From NCBI RefSeq assembly GCF_002276225.1, contig NZ_NQNY01000008.1:1-52348 (forward strand): a DNA stretch of 52,348 bases, written 5' to 3'. This document shows positions 43,901 through 52,348 of this stretch, piece by piece. The notes beneath the pieces are model-generated. The model had not been told where the DNA came from. It was given only the letters and a program-made list of their open reading frames with translations, and did not search any database. Positions within the stretch are counted from its first letter, which is position 1; every line of letters begins with the position of its first letter. The position numbers and the translations under genes are program-made. Source of the stretch: Mycoplasmopsis agassizii. GTDB taxonomy: Bacteria; Bacillota_I; Bacilli_A; Mycoplasmatales; Metamycoplasmataceae.

Positions 43901-45445
43901 ATGCAATATTTTCAAGATGATTTTAATAACAATGATGAAAATATTGGAACAAATATTCCCTTGACTTCATTAGGTTCCGATGAGCAACAAAGCGATGCTT
44001 CAACCTTACTTGCTGAATCTTTTTCAAAACTAGTAAGAACGAGAAATTTTAATGATCTCAGAGAATTAGTGAATAATACGCCTTTAAGTAAAATAAATGA
44101 AAGCATCCTAATAATGAAACCCATTATTCAGGTGCTTTTTTTTAGATTCTTATTAACAAAACAAGCAGCTGAAATATTTCAAAATTTAGATATAGATGTG
44201 CAAGCACAACTCTTAACAAATTTTGCAGATGATTTATCTTCAGAAATTATTAATGAATTAAAAAGTGATGAAATTTCTGACTTGATTGAAGAACTGCCTT
44301 CAGAAATGACCGCAGGTATTTTAGCTAAAGTTAAAGATGAAGAAAAGCGTAAAAAAATTAATGAAATTTTAAAATTTGAAGATGATCAAGTTGGAAGTAT
44401 TATGGCTGTTGATATTGTCTCAATTGAGTCAAATATTTCTTTAAAAGATGCCTTGAGAAAAATCAAAAATGCTTATGGTAAAAATAAGGATTTAAGACAC
44501 TACTTTTTTGTCACAGATGACAAAGGAAAACTTAGTGGTGCAATCACTTTAGAAGACTTAATTTTTAATCCTAGAAATGACTTAGTTAAAGATCATAAAT
44601 TTCAAGTTTATGCAGCAAAAACTTCTGATTCAATTCAAGAAAGTCAAAACCTTTTTGCAAAGCAAAATATGTCTGTAATTCCTGTTGTAAATAACTTTAA
44701 TTATTTATCAGGAATCTTAACAAGTGAAAGTATGTTTGATGAAATTGAATTGCAAGCTAGTGAAGATATTTATTCACGTGCTAGTGTTAAAGTTGAAGAT
44801 GTCGAAACTTTTGAATATGTTTCAGCACCTGTAAAAAGTATTGTTAAAAGTAGATTATTTTGAATTGTCTTGCTTTTAATAGTTGCAACTTTTAGTCAAA
44901 TTATTATTGAAGTTTTTTCAAATGTTGTTGATCAAAAATTAGGAAGCTGAGTTTCAATTTCAATTCTTACTTCTTTATTACCAATTTTAAGTGGTGCCGC
45001 TGGTAATGCTGGAAGCCAATCCTCCGTTACTATTTCAAGGGCTGCTGCATTAGGCGAATTAAAAGGAATCAAAGGTAAAAAAATAGTTGCTAGAGAAGTC
45101 AAAATAGGGCTCATAATCGGTGCTTTATTATTTGTTGTAAATATTATTAGATTATCCATTTACTTCGCAATTTCGGGCGATTTTGTTACTTCTAGAAACA
45201 ACACATTAGTAATTATTTTTGTTTCTTCATTAGTCTTATTTTTAATTTTAGTTTTATCTAAATTTTTAGGAACATGATTAACTTTAGTAGCCATCTTTTT
45301 CAAAAAAGATCCAGCAGTTTTATCAGCACCTTTAATTACAACAATTTTAGATACAATTTCAATTACAATTTTTTATGCTTTAATTATAGGATTATTTTTA
45401 GCACTTGATTCTGCAGCAGTGCAATTTACAATCATTAATAATTAG
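43901..45445 (+). CDS. mgtE: MgtE magnesium channel, copy 1
   Basis: 514 residues in the MgtE order. A helical N domain (ALTNFADDL-type repeats, LIEELPSEMTAGIL) leads, then a CBS pair at about 150-270 (VGSIMAVDIVSIE, HYFFVTDDKGKLSGAITLED). A plug helix is followed by five membrane helices from about 321, with the pore segment SGAAGNAGSQSSVTISRA. The N and CBS domains close the pore when cytoplasmic Mg2+ is high. GGGGTG precedes the ATG, 10 bp after cdaM. Confidence 0.93.
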
Positions 45446-45457
45446 AAAGGAGTCATC

Positions 45458-47005
45458 ATGCAAAATATAAAAGATATTGAAACAAAAAAAATAAATACAA
45501 AAGTTCTTGATTTAAATAAAACCAATTTATTTGATGAATCATGAATCAATTTAGAAAAAGATGAACTAGCAAAACTGTTCATAATTTTTATAAAAAGACA
45601 AAATAAAAATCAATTAAATTTATTAATTGAGCAACTTTCAGATGCTGCAATTGAAGACGCCTTTTTAAGTTTAAATAAGAGTGTACAAATTACTTTTTTA
45701 AGAATCATAAAAATTAATTTAGCAGCCGATATTTTTGAACAACTTGATGAGTCAATTCAAGCAGAATTATTCTTTGATTTTAGTGAAGAATTTTCACTTA
45801 ATTTATTGAAAGCAATGACTGCAATTAAGATCACTAATTTGCTTGATTTTTTTGAAGAAGATGTTCAAAGAAAAAACATTATTTTAAAGCGTTTAGAAAA
45901 CACTGAAAAAGCAGAAAATGTTGCCAAAATTTTAAAATATGAAGATGAACAAGCAGGTAGCATTATGCAAGTTGAAATTTCAATTCTTTATGATAGTGAT
46001 ACAATTGCAAACGCCCTAGATAAAATTAAAAAAGATTATATAGGCGATAAAGAAATTGGACATTATTTTTTCGTTGTTAATGAAAATAAAGAACTAGTTG
46101 GTGCAGTTACTTTAGAAGATATGATCTTTGATGAAGACAATAATAAAAATACTTTAATCAGTGATTTATTATTTGTTGTTGAAGGTGTTTATGATACTGA
46201 TAGTTTAGAAAAAGCAGTGCAATTATATGGACAACAAAATATGTCTGCTTTGCCTGTTATTAATAAAGAAAAACAACTGGTAGGAATTATCGATAGTGAA
46301 AATATGTTTGACGTTGCTCGTGAATTAGCAACTGAAGATATTTATCAAGCAGTAGGGATTAAAGTTGAAGATGCTTCAAAACCTTATTTAAAAACTAAAA
46401 TTATTGATATTGTCAAAAGCCGATTTTTTTGATTAGCATTATTATTGATTGGTTCAACATTTTCACAAATTCTAATTCAAGTTTTTGTCGATATTTCTTC
46501 ACAAACAATTAACTTATGAGTTAGTTCATTAATCTTATCAGGTCTTGTTCCAGTTTTAACTGATGCTGCAGGAAATGCAGGAAGTCAATCAATTGCAACC
46601 ATCACTAGAGCTTATGCTTTAGGTGAATTTAAAAAGGTCAAACTCTGAAAAATTTATAAAAAAGAATTTTTCGTCGCTGTCATTATTGGGGCAATAGTCT
46701 TTGTTATTAACGCTGTGCGTTTATCTATTTATTTTCTAGCAAGCCAATTTTTATTAACTAATCCTGCTTCAGCATTAATTTTAATTTTTGCTAGTTCAAC
46801 TGCTTTATTTTTAGTTTTAATTATGGCTAAATTTTTGGGAACATTTATTCCTTTATTAATGTTGAAACTAAAAAGAGATCCAGCTGCTGCTTCTTCACCA
46901 ATTCTTGCAACTTTAAGTGATGGACTATCAACAGCAATCTTTTTTGGAATTACAATTTCATTATTTTTAATTATAAATTCTTTAGTAATTCTGCCTTTAA
47001 TTTAA
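45458..47005 (+). CDS. mgtE: MgtE magnesium channel, copy 2
   Basis: 515 residues, same domain order as copy 1. The CBS region has QAGSIMQVEISILYDS and HYFFVVNENKELVGAVTLED, and the pore segment is TDAAGNAGSQSIATITRA. The N domain has diverged strongly (MQNIKDIETKKINTKVLDLN). The pair is a tandem duplication, clearly older than the YitT pair judging by divergence, and may form heterodimers or differ in gating. AAAGGAG before the ATG, 12 bp after copy 1. Confidence 0.92.
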
Positions 47006-47020
47006 ATAAAATTGATTATT

Positions 47021-47056
47021 AAATCTAAATTAGTCGCTAATTTAGATTTTTTTATT
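47021..47056 (+). terminator. Terminator of the cdaM-mgtE unit
   Basis: A perfect 13-bp stem AAATCTAAATTAG/CTAATTTAGATTT (47021-47033 / 47037-47049) with a TCG loop, followed by a T run. Confidence 0.9.
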
Positions 47057-47128
47057 TTAAAAGTTAGCAAAACTCAGATTTTTTTCGACTTTAATGGAAA
47101 ATTTAGTGGCTTAAAGCAAATTATTTTA

Positions 47129-47134
47129 TATAAT
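47129..47134 (+). promoter_or_regulatory. -10 box of gdpP, leaderless
   Basis: A perfect TATAAT ends 6 bases before the ATG at 47141, so the mRNA for gdpP-rplI-dnaB would start at or next to the start codon. Confidence 0.55.
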
Positions 47135-47140
47135 AAAAAA

Positions 47141-49138
47141 ATGAAAAAATTCTACATTATCGGGTTTTCAGTCTTTGCAACAGCGATGCTCGGAGCATTC
47201 ATTGCTTGGCTAATTATTGAAATAACTAAAGACCAATTACAACCAAACTTGGTGGCAATTGGTGCTTTAGCATTGATTTTAACAGCAGTTTCAGTAATGG
47301 CTTTTTCATATTTTTTAATTCGTTATCTAACTAAAAAGAATTACTTTATTAACCGTAGTTTTTACCAATATTTAGATAAAGTGATTGCTCAACATAAAAT
47401 CGGAGTATTAATCTTAAATCCTTTATCCAAGATTGTTTGATCATCAGAATATTTAAATAACGAACTAGGTTCAAATTTAATCGATCGTAAACTTGCTCAG
47501 GTTTTTCCTGAAGTTAAAGATCAGCTAGTATATGATGATGAAGATGATATCTTAATCAAGCGTGAAAAAAATGGTGTAACAGTTATTTATTTATTAAAAA
47601 GATATAATAATTACAACATGGTTACGATTGAAGATGTTACAGTTAGAGAATCAATTATTACTAATTACCGTGATGAAAAAATCGCAGTTGGTGAAATTGA
47701 AATTGATAACTATCAACTTTATCAATCAGTACTTTCTGAAGAAGAAATTTTTAATATTGAAGCAACAATTGTTGATTTATTAGAAAACCTTGTTAAAGAA
47801 TATAATATTGCCTATCGCCAATATGTAAAAGGTAAATTCATTATTATAACTAATAATGAAACTATTGAAAAACTGATTAAAAGTGAATTTAATTTTATTG
47901 AACAACTTGAAAATAATTCAAAGTTAAAAAGTAATGTACGTTTAACAATCTCAATGGGGATTGCCCGTGGGATGTACAAAATTAGTGAACTTTTTGAAGT
48001 TTCTAAATCAGCGTTGCGCCAAAGTCAAAGTCGTGGTGGGGATCAAGTAACTATCTATCAAAAAGATCAAAAACCAATTTTTTTTGGATCAAAAAGTGAA
48101 ATTTCAGTTAATTATTCACGAACTATGATTAAAGAAGTTGCTCGCTTATTAGAACATAAATTAACTTCAAAAAGTATTAATAAAGTAATTGTTTATGGAC
48201 ATAAATTAGCCGACTTAGATGCTTTTGGTTCTGCCTATGCCATGGTTTGGCTAGCAAAACAATTTGGTAAAGAAGCTTATATTCAAAATGTAACTTTTGA
48301 TAACACAACCAAAAAAGCAATTGCTAAATATTTAGGTAAACCTGAAAACCTATTTATTAAGCCTTCAACAGCTTCACAAATGAGTGATGAAAATACTTTA
48401 GTAATAATAGTTGATACTGCAGAAGCAAAAAGAATTGAAAACGAAAATGCCTTTAATAAGGTAAAACCAGAAAACATTTTTGTTCTAGATCATCACCGAG
48501 TTAGTGAAAATGTACAGTTTTGTCCACTACAAAACCAATACATTGAAACAACAGCCTCAAGTGCTAGTGAAATTACAACTGAAGTTATTAGTTTTATTAA
48601 ACACGAATTAAAACACGATGCAGTTGTTTCGCAAATGTTATTAAATGGAATTTATATGGATACAAATCAATTCCAAAAATCAACTTCAGGACCTACTTTT
48701 AATGCCGCTGCTTTATTAGAATTTAGAGGTGCCTCAGCCATTGAAGCTGTTGAATTATTAAAAGTTAGTGAAGAAAATAATAAAATTATTAAAAAACTTG
48801 TTGATGATATTAAAGAAATTAAAACAGGATTTTTTATCAGTTATACTTCTAATGAAGTGCCTGAAGATATCGTCTCAATTGCTGCCGATGAGATGCTAAG
48901 AATTTCAGGAAGAAAAGCAGTTTTTGTAATTGCTAAAATTCCTCATTCTAACCCTGCACTTTATAAAATGAGTGCCCGAGGTATTAAAACTAATGTCCAA
49001 ATCATTGCCGAAGCAGTCGGTGGTGGTGGACATTATGCAGCTGCAGCAGCTGTAAGTAACGAAGAAATAGAAAAGTTTGTCGATAATATCGTTCAAGCGA
49101 TTGTGAGTGTGAAATACAATGAAAGTAATATTAACTAA
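47141..49138 (+). CDS. gdpP: GdpP-type c-di-AMP phosphodiesterase (DHH/DHHA1)
   Basis: 665 residues, the usual GdpP length. Two membrane helices lie at about 5-27 and 38-62, then a PAS-like segment and a degenerate GGDEF-like domain. The DHH catalytic domain has KLADLDAFGSA (Asp358, Asp360), VDTAE, and LDHHR (Asp450-His451-His452), and DHHA1 ends with AVGGGGHYAAA. It hydrolyses c-di-AMP to pApA and balances CdaM. An in-frame Met at 47012 is rejected because it would read through the upstream terminator. Overlaps rplI by 20 bp. Confidence 0.92.
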
Positions 49139-49574
49139 AGACCATAAAGATTTAGGAAAAGCAAAAAGTATTGTCGAGGTTAGTCCTGGATATGCTCAAA
49201 ATTTTTTATTTAAAAATAAATTAGCAGTTCCTTACACAAAAGAAAATCAAAGAAAATTAGAGCAACAACTAATTAAAGAAATTGAAGATCATAAACAAAA
49301 AGTTCTTGATTCTCAAAAGCTAAAAGCAGAACTTGAAAAAGTTGAATTAGTTTATAAATTAAAAGTTGCTCATGTTGAAACAGGTGAAACACATCATTCA
49401 ATAACAGCAAAACAAATCATGAAATCTTTAGCAGATCATGGTTTCCATTTAGAAAAACATACTTTTGAAAAAGTATTTTTAAAAACAGTCGGACCCCACT
49501 ATGTACAAGCTAAATTATTTGGTGATGTTGAAGCTCGTTTAGAAGTTGTGATTAAAGAAGATGATGGAAAGTAA
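49119..49574 (+). CDS. rplI: 50S ribosomal protein L9
   Basis: 151 residues. The N-terminal RNA-binding domain MKVILTKDHKDLGKAKSIVE and PGYAQNFLFKNKLAVPYT is followed by the long connecting helix and the C-terminal domain with HHSITAKQIMKSL. It starts inside the gdpP 3' end and ends inside the dnaB 5' end. gdpP-rplI-dnaB is a conserved order. Confidence 0.97.
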   Translation: MKVILTKDHKDLGKAKSIVEVSPGYAQNFLFKNKLAVPYTKENQRKLEQQLIKEIEDHKQKVLDSQKLKAELEKVELVYKLKVAHVETGETHHSITAKQIMKSLADHGFHLEKHTFEKVFLKTVGPHYVQAKLFGDVEARLEVVIKEDDGK

Positions 49575-51000
49575 TTTAGAAAAAAACATTAGTGATCCTA
49601 TATCCGAGTTGAATATAATTGCTTCTTTAGTTTTCAAAAACGACCTAGCTAAAAATATCAGACATCGTTTAAAAGCAGATGATTTTTATCTTGAAAATCA
49701 TCGCATCTTTTTTACTATCATAGACTCTTATTTACAAATAACAAAATTTGATGAACAACTAGATAATGTTAAAAATTTAACATTTGATGTTTTAAAAAGC
49801 GAAGTAAGAAATCTTTTAAACCAAAACCCTAGAATTAGAAATGTTAAAGATTTTAATGAAGAATATGTCAATGAATTATTAATCAAATATAACGGTTCAG
49901 ATCGTTTTTTTGAAGACTTTAAAACCGTCATTGAAAAAAGTAATATCAGAAAAATTCTTTTATCTTTAGATAAAAATTCACGTCTTATTAGGGAAACAAT
50001 AATTGAAGATAATTCTAATTTAATTATTAGTCGAATCAACCATGATTTGACTAATATTTCAGACTTAAATTCTTTTAATGAATTTGATCAACTAGAAGAT
50101 TTAGCTGCTGATTATTTAGAGTCAATTCATCATCGTAGAAACAGTTATGATGATATTGCAGGAATTGCAACTGGTTATGAAGAATTAGATAATTTAACTG
50201 ATGGATGGCAAAAAGGAAACCTAATTATTTTAGCTGCAAGACCTTCTATGGGAAAGACTGCTCTTAGCTTGAATTTTGCTTTAAATGCAGCTAAAGAAAA
50301 CAAAACTGTTCTGTACTTTTCACTTGAAATGGATAGTTCCCAACTTGTAGAAAGATTAATTTCAAAACAAACTACTATTAACCCTAAATTGCTAAGAAAT
50401 CCTAAGGATCTATCTTCAGAAAATCTGACTAAAATTTCAATTGCAGTTAATAATTTTAGAAAATATAAACTAAATATCGCTTCTAATCACAGTTCTGATT
50501 TTATAAATATTCAGTCAATTATTCGCCAAGAATACTATAAAAATACTGTTGATTTAGTAATGATTGACTATCTTCAATTGATGTCATTAAAAAATTATGG
50601 TGGTGATAATCGCCAACTTGAAGTTTCTAAAATTTCAAACATGTTAAAGTCGCTAGCAAGAGAATTATCAATCCCAATTATTGCTCTAGCACAACTTTCT
50701 CGTAACGTAGAATCGCGTGCTGATAAAAGACCAGTTATGTCTGACTTAAGAGATTCAGGAGCCATTGAACAAGATGCTGACATTATCATGATGATGTATC
50801 GTGATGATTACTATAATCGCAAACCATCTGATAAAGAAGAGATGCATAATAGCAACTATTCAGTTGTTGAATTATCAGTTGTAAAAAACCGTTCAGGAGC
50901 TACAGGAACTATTAATTTATTATTTGATTTATCACATAGTAATTTTTTAACTGCTAACGATAGTTACGGCGATAATTACAAGAAATACGAGACAAGATAA
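49561..51000 (+). CDS. dnaB: Replicative DNA helicase
   Basis: 479 residues. The N-terminal helical domain precedes the RecA-type core with GIATGYEELDNLTDGW, Walker A ARPSMGKTAL (Lys232), FSLEMDSSQL, Walker B LVMIDYLQLM and the DLRDSGAIEQDADIIMMMYR motif. It unwinds DNA at the replication fork. Two ATGs (49561, 49564) lie together; either is possible. Overlaps rplI by 14 bp. Confidence 0.97.
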   Translation: MMESNLEKNISDPISELNIIASLVFKNDLAKNIRHRLKADDFYLENHRIFFTIIDSYLQITKFDEQLDNVKNLTFDVLKSEVRNLLNQNPRIRNVKDFNEEYVNELLIKYNGSDRFFEDFKTVIEKSNIRKILLSLDKNSRLIRETIIEDNSNLIISRINHDLTNISDLNSFNEFDQLEDLAADYLESIHHRRNSYDDIAGIATGYEELDNLTDGWQKGNLIILAARPSMGKTALSLNFALNAAKENKTVLYFSLEMDSSQLVERLISKQTTINPKLLRNPKDLSSENLTKISIAVNNFRKYKLNIASNHSSDFINIQSIIRQEYYKNTVDLVMIDYLQLMSLKNYGGDNRQLEVSKISNMLKSLARELSIPIIALAQLSRNVESRADKRPVMSDLRDSGAIEQDADIIMMMYRDDYYNRKPSDKEEMHNSNYSVVELSVVKNRSGATGTINLLFDLSHSNFLTANDSYGDNYKKYETR

Positions 51001-52241
51001 TGTCAGTATTAATTTGAGTTTTAATTCCAATAACTGTTGTCTTAATTATTTTATCAGCATTTTTTTCTGGTTCAGAAATGGCTTATTCTTCAGTCAATAT
51101 TGCTGCTTTAGAAGGTGAAATAAAAAGAAATAAAAAATGAGCAAAAGTGGTAAAAAGACAACTTGCTCATTTTGATCAATTATTAATGACATTATTAATT
51201 GCAAATAATATTGTCAATATTTTAACGACCTTAGTAACAGGTATTTTCTTTGGTGAATTCATTAGAACTTATATATCGAACGAAAGCGTTGAATTTTATT
51301 CAACTTTAATTTCATTGATTGTTTTAACCCCCTTAATAGTTATTTTTGGTGAGATAGTTCCTAAAATAACTGCTAAAAAACACTCCTTAATTTATTTAAA
51401 AACAGTCGTCTATTTGATAGATATAGTAATTTATATTTTCTATCCATTTACAGGTATTTCTAAGTTATTTAAAAAGAAAAAAAATATTACTAATAAGGAA
51501 ATAGATTTAAAAAACTATGTTGAATTAGCTAATCAAGAAGGTGTTATAACACACGCTGAAACTGAGCTAGTTAAAAACGCTTTTGACTTAGATAAAGAAA
51601 AAGTGTTATCGCATTATGTTAGATTAAAAGATGTTTATACTTTAGAAATTAATACCAAAGTAAAAGATGCAATTAAAGTTTTTAAAGAAACATCTTATTC
51701 AAGAATTCCTTTAATTAATGAACACAAAAATATTGTTGGTATGATTCATGTCAGCGATATTTTAGGTGAAGAAAATGAAGAAGTTATTTCTCGTTTTATG
51801 AGAGTAATGCCTTTAATTCCTTTAAACATTTCCTTAAACAATGCCTTAGAAATTTTAAGAAGTAAAAAGTCACATATGGCTGCAGTTACTAGAGGTAGGC
51901 TAAATGATGAAATAGTTGGTATCTTAACTATGGAAGATATTATTGAAGAACTAGTTGGTGAAATCTATGATGAACATGATGAAGATGAACAGATCATGGA
52001 AGTTTCTTTAGAAAAATATTGTGTTTGAGGTAATAGCAAGGTAGTTGATTTAATTGAAGCTAGTGGTATGGAGATTGAACATTCTGAAGATCAAACAGTT
52101 TTAAGTTTAATTAAAAAGTATTGAGATAAAGAAACTATTGAAGTAGGTGACATCATGGTGATTGAAGAAAATTATAGTTTTGAGGTGCTAGAATATAGCG
52201 AAGAAAAAAAAGATTTTTACTTTGAATTAATTATTAAATAA
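51000..52241 (+). CDS. CNNM/CorC-HlyC family transporter with CBS domains
   Basis: 413 residues. A DUF21 membrane domain occupies ~1-140 (FFSGSEMAYSSVN and FGEIVPKITAKK are family signatures), then a CBS pair at about 190-320 (TSYSRIPLINEHKNIVGMIH, ILTMEDIIEELVGEIYDEHD), then the CorC_HlyC C-terminal domain. The family exports Mg2+ or Co2+ or controls their flux. The ATG shares its A with the dnaB stop (TAATG). With the two MgtE genes it gives three Mg-linked proteins in the same stretch. Confidence 0.9.
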
Positions 52242-52247
52242 GACAAA

Positions 52248-52341
52248 CTCCTATTTTTTATAAAATAGGAGCCTAGAGTGTTCTAATAACTGCAACTCTT
52301 ACATTTTTATTTTAATGGACTTTCATTCGAAAGTTCATTTT
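52248..52341 (+). terminator. Two hairpins ending the last transcription unit
   Basis: CTCCTATTTT/AAAATAGGAG (52248-52257 / 52262-52271) follows the last stop but lacks a plus-strand T tail. ATGGACTTTC/GAAAGTTCAT (52315-52324 / 52329-52338) is followed by TTTT-rich DNA and is the better terminator. Confidence 0.75.
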
Positions 52342-52348
52342 TATTATT

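Noticed and set aside
47012-47140. Upstream extension of gdpP from an in-frame ATG at 47012
   Set aside because: It would translate through a 13-bp terminator hairpin and ignores the TATAAT just before the ATG at 47141.

Overview
The window is AT-rich DNA from a mollicute that reads UGA as tryptophan. Almost every long gene is cut by in-frame TGA under the standard code and is continuous, at conserved Trp positions, under translation table 4. Protein families, lipobox lipoproteins and the fermentative sugar genes suggest a sugar-using Mycoplasma of the Mycoplasmopsis/Metamycoplasma type; the species cannot be fixed by reading alone. I saw no tRNA, rRNA, insertion sequence or CRISPR array.

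Layout. 1-426: 3' end of a coiled-coil repeat gene broken by a TAA. 549-647: a candidate stand-alone structured RNA with its own terminator. 809-17568 (minus strand): an alpha-glucan region. In transcription order it holds a surface pullulanase lipoprotein, a sugar-binding lipoprotein, two unknown proteins, two permeases with very long N-terminal extensions, an ABC ATPase, an intracellular GH13 glucosidase, beta-phosphoglucomutase and a GH65 phosphorylase. Together they can trim extracellular glucan, import maltodextrin, and split it by hydrolysis and phosphorolysis to glucose and glucose 6-phosphate.

18201-21948 (plus): nrdF-nrdI-nrdE. The NrdF lacks three of the carboxylate metal ligands, replaced by Val, Pro and Lys, which is the signature of the metal-free, DOPA-radical class Ie ribonucleotide reductase. 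22272-28397: a restriction-modification island. It has a small M-type protein, a 1346-residue nuclease/helicase/adenine-methyltransferase polypeptide with an in-frame (AC)11 tract that could act as an on/off switch, and a C5-cytosine methyltransferase pseudogene on the other strand.

28477-39178: mixed genes. These are an ECF-type S component behind a probable riboswitch/attenuator, a membrane-anchored NERD protein, a small unknown protein, an amino-acid permease, a flavodoxin-fold reductase, a nonsense-interrupted S8 serine protease with an overlapping lipoprotein gene, dihydrolipoamide dehydrogenase and a DUF2779-like protein.

39267-52241 (plus): two tandem YitT-type membrane proteins, a coiled-coil membrane protein, diadenylate cyclase, two MgtE magnesium channels, a GdpP-type phosphodiesterase, ribosomal protein L9, replicative helicase DnaB and a CNNM/CorC transporter. 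c-di-AMP synthesis and breakdown therefore flank the magnesium channels. gdpP-rplI-dnaB is an order often kept in Firmicutes and relatives.

The strongest leads are the class Ie NrdF, the candidate phase-variable restriction-modification enzyme, the leader RNA of the S-component gene, the orphan structured RNA near 550-647, and the enlarged permeases of the sugar transporter.
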